Notes: a model not told the origin generated them from the sequence alone. Positions 32,283 to 44,754 are shown, numbered from the stretch's first letter. The stretch: 64,000 nucleotides of DNA from Slackia sp. ZJ119 (GCF_011039175.1 NZ_JAAKEN010000007.1:1-64000); one strand, 5' to 3'. A program made the numbers and translations.

Positions 32283-34368
32283 GACGTCCACGCTCGCTTT
32301 CGAGATCGGCACCGAAGAGATCCCCGCGTTCGACCTGCACCGCGCCACCGAGCAGCTGGCGACGCTTGTGCCGACCGCGCTCGACGAGGCCCGCATTCCG
32401 CACGGGGACGTGAGCGTCTACACGACGCCGCGCCGCCTCATGATGGTCGTCGACGCCGTTGCCGAACAGACCGAAGCGCTTGAAGAGGTGTTCCGCGGCC
32501 CGGCGAAGAAGATCGCCTTCGACGCCGACGGCAACCCGACGAAGGCCGCGGCCGGCTTCGCCCGCGGCAAGGGCGTGGACGTGGATGCGCTCGAGCTGCG
32601 CGAAGAGGGCGGCACGGAATACGTGTACGCCACGCGCTCGGTGCCGTCGCGCGACGTGGCGGGCCTGCTGCCCGACGTGCTCGGATCCATCGTCACGGGC
32701 ATTTCGTGGCCGAAGTCGTGTCGCTGGGGCACCACGAGCGAGTACTTCTCGCGCCCGGTGCGCTGGCTTGTGGCGCTGCTCGGCGATGCGGTGGTGCCCG
32801 TGACGTTCGCCGGCCTGCAGGCGGGGCGCCTCACCTGGGGCCACCGCTTCCTTGCGCCCGGTCCCCACGAGGTGGCCTGTGCCGACGACTTGCTGGCCGT
32901 CGTGGAAGGCGCACGCGTGGTGCCGAGCGAGACGGCGCGAGAGGCGGCCATTCGCGAAGGGGTGGCGAAAGCCGAAGAGCAGACCGGGGCGCGGGCCGAG
33001 CTGCCGGCGAAGACCCTGCTTGAGGTCACGAACCTCTGCGAGTACCCGACCGTGCTCGTGGGCACGTTCGACGAAGAGTTCTTGCAGGTGCCCGAAGAGA
33101 TCATCGTCGACGCGATGCTCATGCACCAGCGCTACTTCCCGCTCTACGACGCGCAGGGCGCTCTCACGAACCGCTTCATCGTCGTGACGAACGGCAACCC
33201 GGACTGCGCCGCCACCATCACGGACGGCAACGAGCGCGTCGTGCGGGCACGCCTGTCCGACGCGAAGTTCTTCTACGACGAAGACCTCAAGCGTCCGTTG
33301 GAAGACTTCGTGGAGCGGCTTGACGAGGTCGTGTTCCAAGAAGCCTTGGGCACGATGCGCGCGAAGACCGACCGCATCGTGGCGCTGACGTCGCACCTGG
33401 CAGACGACGCGGCGTTTTCCGAGCAGGACGCCCGCGACGCCGCCCGCGCCGCCTATTTGGCGAAAGCCGACTTGGTGACCAACGCCGTCGTCGAGTTCAC
33501 GAGCGTCCAGGGCGTCATGGGGTCCTACTATGCCGAAGCGGCGGGCGAGACCCCGGCCGTGGCTCGCGCCATCGGCGAGCACTACCGCCCGCGCTTCTCC
33601 GGAGACGAGCCGCCTTCGACCGCCGTCGGCCAGGCGGTGGCCATGGCCGACAAGCTCGACACCATCTGCGGCCTGTTCGCTGTGGGGCAGGGGCCGACCG
33701 GCTCGTCCGACCCGTTCGCGCTGCGCCGCAGCGCCATCGGCATCGTGGCCATGCTGGAAGGCGGGCTTGCCGTGTCGCTGGCAGACGCCGTCGACGCGTC
33801 GCTCGCCACCTACGAAGAGGCCGGCGTGGCCTTCGACCGCGCGAGCGTGCGCGGCGAGGTCGTCGACTTCTTCGTGACCCGCACGAAGGTCATGCTGCGC
33901 GACGAGGGAGCCGGCGCCGACGCCATCGATGCGGTGCTGGCCGCCGGCGTCGTGGAGCCCGCCGAGATCATCGCCCGGGTGCGTGCCCTGGAGTCGGCCC
34001 GCAAAGAAGCGCCTGAGACGTTCGAGGACCTGGCGATCGCGTTCGCCCGCGCGAACAACCTGCGCGACGCCGCTGCCGGCACGGCCTTCGACGAAGCCCT
34101 GTTCACCGACCCGGAGCGCGATCTGGCTGCGGCCGTGAAACAGGCGGCGGCCGGCGTGGCCGAAGCGCTTGCCAAGGCCGACGGCTACGCTGCGGCGCTT
34201 TCCCAGCTCGCTGCGCTGCGTGGCCCCATCGACGCGTTCTTCGAGACGACGATGGTCATGGACGACGACGCGTCGGTGCGCAACAACCGCCTGCAGCTGC
34301 TCAACGCCTTCGCCGAGGTGTTCGCCGACGTGGCCGACTTTTCGAAAATGGCGAAGTCGGCAAAATAA
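32275..34368 (+). CDS. glyS: Glycyl-tRNA synthetase beta subunit
   Basis: A 697-residue beta subunit that supplies tRNA binding and stability. It begins [20 protein letters not shown], contains [39 protein letters not shown] and the HD-like [20 protein letters not shown] block, and ends with an anticodon-binding-like helical domain ([21 protein letters not shown]). The start ATG 32275 has GGAG just upstream; ATG 32263 is in frame but less well placed. It overlaps glyQ by 8 bases. Confidence 0.95.
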   Translation: MSKTSTLAFEIGTEEIPAFDLHRATEQLATLVPTALDEARIPHGDVSVYTTPRRLMMVVDAVAEQTEALEEVFRGPAKKIAFDADGNPTKAAAGFARGKGVDVDALELREEGGTEYVYATRSVPSRDVAGLLPDVLGSIVTGISWPKSCRWGTTSEYFSRPVRWLVALLGDAVVPVTFAGLQAGRLTWGHRFLAPGPHEVACADDLLAVVEGARVVPSETAREAAIREGVAKAEEQTGARAELPAKTLLEVTNLCEYPTVLVGTFDEEFLQVPEEIIVDAMLMHQRYFPLYDAQGALTNRFIVVTNGNPDCAATITDGNERVVRARLSDAKFFYDEDLKRPLEDFVERLDEVVFQEALGTMRAKTDRIVALTSHLADDAAFSEQDARDAARAAYLAKADLVTNAVVEFTSVQGVMGSYYAEAAGETPAVARAIGEHYRPRFSGDEPPSTAVGQAVAMADKLDTICGLFAVGQGPTGSSDPFALRRSAIGIVAMLEGGLAVSLADAVDASLATYEEAGVAFDRASVRGEVVDFFVTRTKVMLRDEGAGADAIDAVLAAGVVEPAEIIARVRALESARKEAPETFEDLAIAFARANNLRDAAAGTAFDEALFTDPERDLAAAVKQAAAGVAEALAKADGYAAALSQLAALRGPIDAFFETTMVMDDDASVRNNRLQLLNAFAEVFADVADFSKMAKSAK

Positions 34369-34374
34369 GGCCTC

Positions 34375-35238
34375 ATGACGGACAAGGAGACATTTCCCAC
34401 CATTCACGTCATCAGCGATTCGGTCGGTCTGACCGCCCGGGCGGTTGCCCGGGCGGCGGCCGCCCAGTTCCACGTGTACAAGCCGCGCATAGAAATGCTG
34501 TCGCGCGTGAAGCATTTCGAGGACGTGGAGCGTTTCGTCAACGAAAGCCTCGCCGCGGAAAGAGAGCGCACGGGCGAAGACCGCCTCCTGGTGTTTTTCA
34601 CGCTCGTCTCAAGCGAGCTCGCCCAGAAGCTGCGCACGTATTTCGCCTCGCGCGACGACGTGGTGGCGGTCGACCTCATGACCGGGCCGGTCGGCGCCAT
34701 CGGCGAGCTGACGGGGCTTGTGCCCACGGCCACGCCCGGAACGATGCGCGAAACGAACGAGTCGTACTATCGGCGCATCGAAGCCATCGAGTTCACCATC
34801 GGCCACGACGACGGCCGCAACCCCCAAGACCTCGCCCTGGCCGACATCGTCATCTTGGGCGTGTCGCGCTCGTCGAAGACGCCCACGTCGATCTACCTGG
34901 CCCAGCAGGGCTACAAGGTGGCCAACGTCCCGCTCGACCTTGAGACCGAGCCCGCCGAGCAGATCTTCGATGTGGACCGCACGAGGCTGTTCGGCCTCAT
35001 GACCACCCCTGACGTGCTCGTGCCCATCCGCCAGCGCCGGCTCGGCCGCGCGATGACCGTGGCGTCTTCCTACGCCGACCCCGAACGGGTCTACAAGGAC
35101 CTCGACAAGGCGCACCGGCTCATGCGCAAGCTCGGCTGCATCGTCATCAACACCAAAAACCGCGCCGTTGAGGAAACCGCACAAGAAATTTTGAAATACT
35201 ATGAGAAAGTTCATCCACCTTCGGATATTATAGAGTGA
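34375..35238 (+). CDS. Pyruvate phosphate dikinase regulatory protein
   Basis: A 287-residue bifunctional kinase/phosphorylase of the DUF299 family. It inactivates PPDK by ADP-dependent phosphorylation of an active-site threonine and reactivates it by Pi-dependent dephosphorylation. It has the N-terminal HVISDSVGLTARAVARAAAA, the P-loop-like GVSRSSKTPTSIYLA near residue 160, and QRRLGRAMTVASSYADPERV. It lies immediately upstream of ppdK, as in most genomes. It starts six bases after glyS. Regulation is post-translational. Confidence 0.93.
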   Translation: MTDKETFPTIHVISDSVGLTARAVARAAAAQFHVYKPRIEMLSRVKHFEDVERFVNESLAAERERTGEDRLLVFFTLVSSELAQKLRTYFASRDDVVAVDLMTGPVGAIGELTGLVPTATPGTMRETNESYYRRIEAIEFTIGHDDGRNPQDLALADIVILGVSRSSKTPTSIYLAQQGYKVANVPLDLETEPAEQIFDVDRTRLFGLMTTPDVLVPIRQRRLGRAMTVASSYADPERVYKDLDKAHRLMRKLGCIVINTKNRAVEETAQEILKYYEKVHPPSDIIE

Positions 35239-35293
35239 TCGATGCAGGTTTTCTGCATTGTGATTCCTCTTACGCCTAGGTTAGGAGAGCAAG

Positions 35294-38011
<2,718 letters not shown>

Positions 38012-38038
38012 TCAGAGTCTCGCGCAGACAGGCGACAG

Positions 38039-38070
38039 AAAGGCGGCCCTGCTTCGGCGGGGTCGCCTTT
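38039..38070. terminator. Strong hairpin after ppdK
   Basis: AAAGGCGGCCCTGC (38039-38052) pairs over 14 bp (two wobbles) with GCGGGGTCGCCTTT (38057-38070) around a TTCG tetraloop. The AAA/TTT ends make it a plausible terminator for ppdK, although the T-tract is only three bases. Confidence 0.7.
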
Positions 38071-38109
38071 GTCTGCGGCCGGGCTGCTGTCCGCGCTGAA
38101 AGGAGCATC

Positions 38110-39213
38110 GTGCAAGGGATAGACATTTCTCACTGGCAAAGCGGCATCGACCTTGCCGCCTTGGACGTCGATTTCGTCATCGTCAAGGCGACCGAAGGCT
38201 ACGACTACGTATCTCCCCAGTTCAGCAAGCAAATCAAGCAAGCTGAACGCACAGGGCGGCTGCTGGGCGCCTACCACTACGTCAATGGGGACGGGGCAGC
38301 GGCGGAAGCGCGGCATTTTGCGAAGACCATCGAGCCGTGGCTCGGGAAAGCCATTCCGATGCTCGACTGGGAAGGGACTCGAAACGAAGCGTTCAACGAC
38401 GTGCGCTATCTCGAAAAGGTCGTGAAAGCGTTCATCGACGAGACGGGCATCGTGCCGTTCATCTATGCTTCGCGTTATTTCTTTCCGTGGTCGCTTGCCG
38501 AGAAGTACGGCTGCGGCAAGTGGGTCGCCCAATACGATGGCACGAAGAGGGCCCATCGGCAGTCGTCTCCTGCCTACGAGGGAGAGTTCGCCTGCGACAT
38601 CCGGCAGTATTCCGGCACCGGACGCCTGCCGGGCTACGAGGAGGATTTGGACCTCGACAAGGCCTACCTCGCGCCTGAGGATTGGCGGCGGTTTGCGGCA
38701 GGCGAGCGGGTGACCACGCAAATCGCGCCAAAGTGGATTGCGAGCAACATCGGATGGTGGATCCAATACGCCGACGGGTCGTATCCGAAAAACGAGTGGC
38801 GCCACGTAGGGGGCCGCTGGTATCGCTTCGATGAGCGCGGCTATGCCGTTTGCGGATGGCAGAAGATCGATGAGAAGTGGTACTGGTTCCACCGGAAGGG
38901 GGAAGGGGCGCCGGAATGCTCGATGGCGACCGGGTGGCTCAAGCGCGGCGGCCACTGGTACTACCTCAACCCGAAGGGGGACATGGCGACCGGTTGGAAG
39001 AAGGTCGACGGATCGTGGTATTGGCTGCGACGGGCGGACGATGAAACCGGGCCGGAAGGGTCGATGGCGACCGGCTGGCTCAAACGTGACGGGAACTGGT
39101 ATTATCTGCGCCCATCGAGGGTCGGCGGCTTTCCGAAAGGATCGATGGTGACGGGCCGGCGCATCATCGACGGGACGTCGTACGTTTTCGACGGCTCGGG
39201 CGCCCTGCTATAG
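38110..39213 (+). CDS. GH25 lysozyme with C-terminal cell-wall-binding repeats
   Basis: A 367-residue muramidase. Residues 1-190 are a GH25 domain starting VQGIDISHWQSGIDLAALDV, with the catalytic acid pair in MLDWEG. Residues 205-367 hold about five repeats of the choline/glucan-binding type (ATGWLKRGGHWYYLNPKG, TGWKKVDGSWYWL, TGWLKRDGNWYYL). It hydrolyses the MurNAc-GlcNAc bond while held on the wall by the repeats. There is no signal peptide, so export is unexplained; endolysin-like release or a non-classical route is possible. The GTG at 38110 has AAGGAG five bases upstream. A LicD-type transferase elsewhere in the window could make the repeats' ligand. Confidence 0.88.
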   Translation: MQGIDISHWQSGIDLAALDVDFVIVKATEGYDYVSPQFSKQIKQAERTGRLLGAYHYVNGDGAAAEARHFAKTIEPWLGKAIPMLDWEGTRNEAFNDVRYLEKVVKAFIDETGIVPFIYASRYFFPWSLAEKYGCGKWVAQYDGTKRAHRQSSPAYEGEFACDIRQYSGTGRLPGYEEDLDLDKAYLAPEDWRRFAAGERVTTQIAPKWIASNIGWWIQYADGSYPKNEWRHVGGRWYRFDERGYAVCGWQKIDEKWYWFHRKGEGAPECSMATGWLKRGGHWYYLNPKGDMATGWKKVDGSWYWLRRADDETGPEGSMATGWLKRDGNWYYLRPSRVGGFPKGSMVTGRRIIDGTSYVFDGSGALL

Positions 39214-39404
39214 GACGGGGCCTTCCAGGTTCACAGGCTTTCGGCGAGAAGCCTTGCCGGCCGTTGGATCTTCAGATGGTCTTGGCGTGCCGCGACAAGC
39301 GGCGATGCGCGGCAAAGCCCTGCGGCGTTCGCGCTTGGTTGCTGTTCGTTTTCGGCGTCGATGCATCTTGTGTAAGGATGCGAACGGCATGCGAAGGGTC
39401 AGGG

Positions 39405-39410
39405 TATAAT
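39405..39410 (+). promoter_or_regulatory. -10 box upstream of ffh
   Basis: A perfect TATAAT lies 43 bases before the ffh start codon. No good -35 is visible at the expected distance. Confidence 0.55.
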
Positions 39411-39452
39411 CGGCGGATACGACACGCGCCCAGCCGCTAAGGAGATCGCCGC

Positions 39453-40865
39453 ATGTTAGAGAACCTTTCCGCCCGCCTGCAGGGCATTTTCTCCGGCCTG
39501 AAGAGCAAAGGCCGCCTGACCGAAGAAGACATCAACGCCGCCATGCGCGAGATCCGCATGGCGTTGCTTGAAGCCGACGTGAACTTCAAGGTGGTCAAAT
39601 CGTTCATCGCCGCCACGAAGGAGCGCTGCCTGACCGCCGAGGTGCTCGACTCGCTCACGCCGGCGCAAAACGTCATCAGGATCGTCCTTGACGAGCTGAC
39701 CGCGCTTTTGGGCGAGACGAACGCCAAGCTGGAGCTTTCCGGGCGCATGCCGAACGTCATCATGCTCGTGGGCTTGCAGGGCTCGGGCAAGACGACCGCT
39801 GCGGCGAAGCTCGCCTTTCGGCTGAAGCAGCAAAACCACCAGCCGCTGCTCGTGGCCGGCGACGTGTACCGTCCGGCCGCCGCCGAACAGCTGGCGACGC
39901 TTGCCGGCGAGATCGGCGTGAAGGTTTATCGCGGCGACGGGCAGGATCCGGTGCGCATCGCGCGGGAAGGCGTGCAGGAGGCCGTCAAAACGATGCGCGA
40001 CGTCGTCATCATTGACACGGCGGGCCGTCTGCATGTGGACGAGGACATGATGGCCGAGGCCCAGGCGATCAAAGACGCCGTGGAGCCCGACCAGGTGCTC
40101 ATGGTGGTCGACGCCATGACCGGCCAGGACGTGGTCAACGTGGCCGCGGCCTTTGCCGAGCGGGTCGATTTCGACGGCGTCATCATGTCGAAGATGGACG
40201 GCGACGCCCGCGGCGGCGGCGCCCTGTCCATCCGCCAGGTCACCGGCAAGCCCATCAAGTTCATCAGCGCAGGCGAAAAGCCCGATTCGCTTGAAGAGTT
40301 CTACCCCGACCGCATGGCCAAGCGCATCCTTGGCATGGGCGACATGGTCAGTCTCATCGAGCAGGCCGTGCGCGTGCAGCAGGAAGAAATCGAGCAGAAA
40401 GAGGCCGAACGGCTGCTTCGCGCGTCGCTCACGCTTGACGACTTCATCACGATGAACCGCCAGATCCGCAAGATGGGCGGCGTGTCGAAGCTTATCTCGG
40501 CGCTGCCGGGCGGCGACCGCGCCATGGCGTCGGGCCAGGTGGACGAAGGGGCGCTCGACGCGATGGAGGTCATCATCAATTCGATGACGAAGGAGGAGCG
40601 GCAGCATCCCGAAGTGCTCAACGGCAGCCGACGGGCCCGCATCGCCCGCGGCGCCGGCGTGACGGTGCCTGAAGTGAACGCGCTCATCAAGAAGTTCAAC
40701 GAAACGAAGAAGATGATGAAGAAGATGATGCCGTCGGTGGACGAGCTGCAGGGCAAGCGCGGCAAAAAAGGGAAGAAAGGCCGTCGCCGGGGCCGCATGG
40801 GCCTGCCGGGCGGCATGTCGATGGCCGACCTGAAGAAGATCAGCGACATGATGGGGCAGCAGTAG
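39453..40865 (+). CDS. ffh: Signal recognition particle protein Ffh
   Basis: A 470-residue SRP54 GTPase that binds signal sequences on nascent chains and delivers them to FtsY. It has the N domain (residues 1-90), the G domain with P-loop GLQGSGKT at 107-114, RPAAAEQL, DTAGR and TKMDGD-like SKMDGDARGG, and a methionine-rich M domain (MKKMMPSVDEL, GMSMADLKKISDMMGQQ). The C-terminal linker is notably basic (GKRGKKGKKGRRRGRM). It stands alone, away from rpsP, with which it is often grouped elsewhere. The start codon follows AAGGAG. Confidence 0.97.
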   Translation: MLENLSARLQGIFSGLKSKGRLTEEDINAAMREIRMALLEADVNFKVVKSFIAATKERCLTAEVLDSLTPAQNVIRIVLDELTALLGETNAKLELSGRMPNVIMLVGLQGSGKTTAAAKLAFRLKQQNHQPLLVAGDVYRPAAAEQLATLAGEIGVKVYRGDGQDPVRIAREGVQEAVKTMRDVVIIDTAGRLHVDEDMMAEAQAIKDAVEPDQVLMVVDAMTGQDVVNVAAAFAERVDFDGVIMSKMDGDARGGGALSIRQVTGKPIKFISAGEKPDSLEEFYPDRMAKRILGMGDMVSLIEQAVRVQQEEIEQKEAERLLRASLTLDDFITMNRQIRKMGGVSKLISALPGGDRAMASGQVDEGALDAMEVIINSMTKEERQHPEVLNGSRRARIARGAGVTVPEVNALIKKFNETKKMMKKMMPSVDELQGKRGKKGKKGRRRGRMGLPGGMSMADLKKISDMMGQQ

Positions 40866-40940
40866 CCTGCACGCGCCTGGCTGCGTGAAGAAGTCGATCC
40901 GCCCCATGGGAGCATCGACGCGAATCGAAAGGAAACGGAC

Positions 40941-41639
40941 ATGGCATTGGAATTTCGACCGTATGAGCCTCAAGACGTGCCGGCCATGATGCGCATGTGG
41001 AACGTGGTGGTCGAGGCGGGGGATGCGTTTCCCCAGGTAGAACCGCTGAATGAAACGACGGCCGACGCGTTTTTCGCCGAGCAGTCCCAAACGGTGGTCG
41101 CCTGTGTGGGAGACGAGGTGTTCGGTCTCTACATTTTGCACCCCAACAACATCGGGCGGTGCGCCCACGTGGCCAACGCGAGCTACGTGGTGTCGAAGGC
41201 GTCCCGGGGCCTGGGGCTCGGCCGGGCGCTCGTGGAGGACTCCATCGCGCAGGCGCGGCGGCTGGGCTTTCGCGGCCTGCAGTTCAACGCGGTCGTCGAA
41301 AGCAACGAGGTCGCGATGCACCTCTACGACAGCCTTGGCTTCACGCGCGTCGGCAAGATCCCGCGCGGGTTCATCAACGGGGCCGGGCAGCTGGAGGACA
41401 TGTACGTCTATTACTGGGACCTGATCGACGGGCCGGCGCCTGCGTCCGAGCCCGACGTTTCCGACAAGGAGCCCGACAAGCCGGGCGACGAGGCGGCCCA
41501 GCCTGCGCCCGAAAAAAAGCAGAAGGGCGAGAAGAAGTCCAATAAAAAGCCCAAGGTGAAGGATAAGAAGAAGAAAAAGTCCCAAAAGAAGGACAGTGCT
41601 GGCAAGAAGCCTGCAAAGAAAAGCGCAAAGAAGAAATAG
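40941..41639 (+). CDS. GNAT acetyltransferase with lysine-rich C-terminal tail
   Basis: A 232-residue protein. Residues 1-160 are a GNAT domain: the acetyl-CoA loop is in SRGLGLGRALVEDSI, followed by FNAVVESNEVAMHLYDSLGF and KIPRGFINGAGQLEDMY, resembling yeast YOR-type and bacterial N-acetyltransferases. Residues 165-232 are a low-complexity tail, acidic at first and then almost entirely lysine with Ala/Pro/Ser (KKPKVKDKKKKKSQKKDS, KKPAKKSAKKK), like the tail of histone H1 or mycobacterial HupB. The tail could bind nucleic acid or the ribosome; this is inference. The start codon has GAAAGGAAAC upstream. Its substrate is unknown. Confidence 0.85.
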   Translation: MALEFRPYEPQDVPAMMRMWNVVVEAGDAFPQVEPLNETTADAFFAEQSQTVVACVGDEVFGLYILHPNNIGRCAHVANASYVVSKASRGLGLGRALVEDSIAQARRLGFRGLQFNAVVESNEVAMHLYDSLGFTRVGKIPRGFINGAGQLEDMYVYYWDLIDGPAPASEPDVSDKEPDKPGDEAAQPAPEKKQKGEKKSNKKPKVKDKKKKKSQKKDSAGKKPAKKSAKKK

Positions 41640-41704
41640 GCCGGCATGGGCGGCGCGGCGGCGTTTGACCCGATGAGAAGCGAACGAGCGACAGGAGGTG
41701 CGCT

Positions 41705-43147
41705 GTGGGCTCGCAAACCAATCAAGGGGGCGGCCGTTTGTCGAAGGGATCGTACCTTGTGCTCGGCGGCATGCTGTTTTCGATGTTCTTCGGCGCAGGA
41801 AACCTCATCCTGCCGCCTTTGGTCGGCCTGCAGGCGGGCACCGCATACCTGCCCGCCATGGCCGGTTTTTTGGCCGCCGGCATCGGGCTGCCGGTGCTCG
41901 CCATCGTCGCGCTTGCCCAGTGCGGCAGCGCTCGGGCGCTTGCCGGACGCGTCGGGTCGCGCTTCGCTGCGGCGTTCGTGGCGCTCGTGTATTTGACCAT
42001 TGGGCCGTTTTTGGCCATTCCGCGCACGGCGTCCACGGCGTTTGCCATGGCAAAGCCGCTGTTGCCGTACGGAATCGATCCGGCTGCGGCGACGGTTGCG
42101 TTCTCGCTCGCCTTCTTCGGCGTCGCGTTTTTGCTGGCGCTGCACCCCGGAGCGCTCAACCGCGTCATGGGTCGATTCTCGGCGCCGCTGCTCATCGCCC
42201 TCATCGTCGTCGTGGTGGCTTCCGCCGTGTTCGCCCCGGTAGGCGCTCCGGCGTCTCCCGTGCCGCCCTACGACGGCAACGCCTTGTCGGAAGGCTTCAT
42301 CGCGGGGTACCAGACCACCGACCTTCTGGCGGCGCTGTGCTTCGGCATCGTCGTCACAGTGAACGCAAAGGCGCTGGGAGCGCGAGGGCCCAAGCCGCTC
42401 ACGCTGGCCGTCAGCGTGGCGGGCGTCATCGCAGGCGTGCTCATGGGCGTGGTCTACTGCGGCATCGGCATCGTCGGCGTGCAGATGGGCACGGTGTCGC
42501 CCGGCGCGACGAACGGCGCCGAGCTGCTCTCCGTCGCCTGCCAGATGCATTTCGGCCCTGCCGGCGCGGTGCTCGTCGCGGCCATCTTCTTGCTGGCGTG
42601 CCTCAACGTGTGCATCGCGCTCGTCAGCTGCTGTGCGGAGTACTTCTACGAGACTCTGCCGCGATTCCCGCTGGCCGCATGGGCCGCCGTGTTCGCCGGC
42701 TCCAGCTGCCTCGTGTCGCTTTTGGGCCTTGACGCCATTTTGGCGTTTTCGGTGCCGCTGCTCAACGCGCTCTATCCGCCGGCCATCGTGCTCGTGCTCA
42801 TGGGCCTGTTCGCGAAGCAGGTCGACCGCGTGCCGAAGGCGTGGGCGTGGACGGTCGGCTTCACCGGCGCTGCGAGCGTGCTCGTCGTGGCGGGCGACCT
42901 GTTTTTCGCGGACGGGCAGACGCTTGCCGCCGTGCTGCCGTTCGGATCGCTCGGCTTCGGCTGGGTCGTGCCGGCGCTCGCAGGCGCAGCCATCGGCGCG
43001 GCGATCTCGCTCGCGAAGCGTGCGTCCGCCGAAGGGCCGCCGGCAGACGCACGCGCGTCCGCTGACCGCACAGACGACGATCCCGCCGGCCCGCCAGCGC
43101 CGCCGCCCAAGGCCCGTCGCGCCCGCTTTGCCGACAAAGATCGCTGA
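41705..43147 (+). CDS. brnQ: Branched-chain amino acid:cation symporter BrnQ
   Basis: A 480-residue LIVCS-family permease with 12 predicted helices. The N-terminal signature is GGMLFSMFFGAGNLILPPLV, followed by FLAIPRTASTAFAM and FGIVVTVNAKALGARG, all typical of BrnQ. It takes up Leu, Ile and Val with Na+ or H+. The C-terminus is a hydrophilic, proline- and arginine-rich tail. The GTG start at 41705 follows a strong AGGAGGTG. The PurF paralog follows 109 bases downstream and probably has its own promoter. Confidence 0.93.
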   Translation: MGSQTNQGGGRLSKGSYLVLGGMLFSMFFGAGNLILPPLVGLQAGTAYLPAMAGFLAAGIGLPVLAIVALAQCGSARALAGRVGSRFAAAFVALVYLTIGPFLAIPRTASTAFAMAKPLLPYGIDPAAATVAFSLAFFGVAFLLALHPGALNRVMGRFSAPLLIALIVVVVASAVFAPVGAPASPVPPYDGNALSEGFIAGYQTTDLLAALCFGIVVTVNAKALGARGPKPLTLAVSVAGVIAGVLMGVVYCGIGIVGVQMGTVSPGATNGAELLSVACQMHFGPAGAVLVAAIFLLACLNVCIALVSCCAEYFYETLPRFPLAAWAAVFAGSSCLVSLLGLDAILAFSVPLLNALYPPAIVLVLMGLFAKQVDRVPKAWAWTVGFTGAASVLVVAGDLFFADGQTLAAVLPFGSLGFGWVVPALAGAAIGAAISLAKRASAEGPPADARASADRTDDDPAGPPAPPPKARRARFADKDR

Positions 43148-43256
43148 GCGGCTGGAGAACTTCTTGTTACAAGTATGTGAGATGCATGGCGAACGTCGCG
43201 CATACGCCGTATACTGGGCCCTTACCGAGAACGAATCATCGTTGAGAGGGCAAGTC

Positions 43257-44681
43257 ATGGGCGGTTTTTTCGGGGCAGTGTCGAAGCGCGACGTCGTCAT
43301 GGACGTGTTCTTCGGCGTCGATTACCATTCGCATCTGGGCACCAAGCGTGCGGGAATGATCTTCCGCGACGAGAAGGACGGCTTTCAGCGTGAAATCCAT
43401 TCCATTGAGAACACGCCTTTCAGAACCAAGTTCGAAAAAGATCTGCCCGACTTCCACGGCACGAGCGGCATCGGCTGCATTTCCGACACGTTTCCCCAGC
43501 CGCTGCTCGTGCGCAGCCATCTGGGCGTGTTCGGCATCACGACGGTGGGCATCATCAACAATGCAAGCGACATCATGGACTCGTTCTTCGAAACGGGAGA
43601 GAAGCAGTTCATGGCCATGAGCTCGGGCAAGGTCAACGGCACCGAGCTGACGGCGGCGCTCATCAACCAGAAGCAAGACTTCGTGTCCGGCATCAAGCAT
43701 GCGCAGGAGGTCATCGACGGGTCGCTCACGCTGCTCATCCTGAAAAGCGACGGGTCCATCATCGCCGCTCGCGACAAGATGGGCCGTCTGCCCGTGCTCG
43801 TCGGCAAGAACGAAGACGGCTTCTGCGTATCGTTCGAGTCGTTCGCGTACTCCAAGCTCGGCTATGAAGACGACTACGAGCTGGGCCCTGGCGAGATCGT
43901 GGAGCTGACGTGCGATTCATGCACCACGCTGGCCGAAGCGGGCGAGCAGATGCGCATCTGCTCGTTCTTGTGGACCTACTACGGGTATCCCAATTCGAAC
44001 TACGAAGGCCGAAACGTCGAGGTAATGCGCTATCGCAACGGCGCCATCATGGCCGCCGACGAGCGCGAGCGCGGCACTCTTCCCGACATCGACTACGTGG
44101 CCGGCGTGCCCGACTCCGGCGTGCCGCACGCCATCGGATACGCCACCGAAAGTGGCATCCCGTTCGCACGCCCGTTCATCAAGTACACGCCCACCTGGCC
44201 GCGCTCGTTCATGCCGAGCAACCAAGAAGTGCGTAACCGCGTGGCGAAGATGAAGCAGATTCCCGTGCCGGAGCTCATTGCCGACCAGCGGCTTTTGTTC
44301 GTGGACGACTCCATCGTGCGCGGCACGCAGCTGCGCGAGACGGTCGACTTCCTCTACGAATGCGGCGCGAAGGAAGTGCATATCCGCAGCGCGTGCCCGC
44401 CGATCATGTACGGATGCAAGTACTTGAGCTTCTCCAGCAGCAAGTCGGACATGGAGCTCATCGCACGGCGCGTCGTGCGCGACCTGGAAGGCGATGAGGG
44501 CGTCGAACATCTGGACGAATACGCCGACAGCTCCACCGAGCGCGGGAAGTGCCTGTTGCGCACCATCTGCGAGGACATGGGCTTCGACTCGCTGGGCTTC
44601 CAGTCGCTCGAAGGCATGATAGAAGCCATTGGCATCGACCCGGACAAGCTGTGCACGTACTGCTGGTCGGGCAAAGAATAG
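43257..44681 (+). CDS. PurF-like phosphoribosyltransferase lacking the glutaminase cysteine
   Basis: A 474-residue homolog of glutamine PRPP amidotransferase. The C-terminal phosphoribosyltransferase domain keeps the PRPP loop VDDSIVRGTQ (349-358), and cysteines C235, C387, C466 and C469 match the four Fe-S ligand positions known in the Bacillus PurF. The N-terminus reads MGGFFGAVSKRDVV, where true PurF has Met-Cys-Gly after which the cysteine becomes the nucleophile; position 2 is Gly here. The glutaminase signature HVRYPT is also replaced. It may use ammonia or act in another pathway. The start ATG 43257 has GAGAGGG six bases upstream. A TATACT box at 43210-43215 may be its -10. Confidence 0.85.
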   Translation: MGGFFGAVSKRDVVMDVFFGVDYHSHLGTKRAGMIFRDEKDGFQREIHSIENTPFRTKFEKDLPDFHGTSGIGCISDTFPQPLLVRSHLGVFGITTVGIINNASDIMDSFFETGEKQFMAMSSGKVNGTELTAALINQKQDFVSGIKHAQEVIDGSLTLLILKSDGSIIAARDKMGRLPVLVGKNEDGFCVSFESFAYSKLGYEDDYELGPGEIVELTCDSCTTLAEAGEQMRICSFLWTYYGYPNSNYEGRNVEVMRYRNGAIMAADERERGTLPDIDYVAGVPDSGVPHAIGYATESGIPFARPFIKYTPTWPRSFMPSNQEVRNRVAKMKQIPVPELIADQRLLFVDDSIVRGTQLRETVDFLYECGAKEVHIRSACPPIMYGCKYLSFSSSKSDMELIARRVVRDLEGDEGVEHLDEYADSSTERGKCLLRTICEDMGFDSLGFQSLEGMIEAIGIDPDKLCTYCWSGKE

Positions 44682-44729
44682 CGAAGGGGCGCCTGGCCAC
44701 AGGCCTGCCTCCGTTCGTTTACTGTTTTG

Positions 44730-44754
44730 GGGCAGACGGCGGTCTGCCCTTTTT
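44730..44754 (+). terminator. Intrinsic terminator of the PurF-like gene
   Basis: GGGCAGAC (44730-44737) pairs with GTCTGCCC (44742-44749) around GGCG, followed by TTTTT (44750-44754). Confidence 0.9.

Noticed and set aside
34369-35293. Riboswitch before ppdK
   Set aside because: The only structure in the 55-base gap is a small 6-bp hairpin at 35243-35259, too little for a riboswitch.
38110-39213. A prophage endolysin
   Set aside because: No holin or other phage gene lies nearby; its neighbours are ppdK and ffh.
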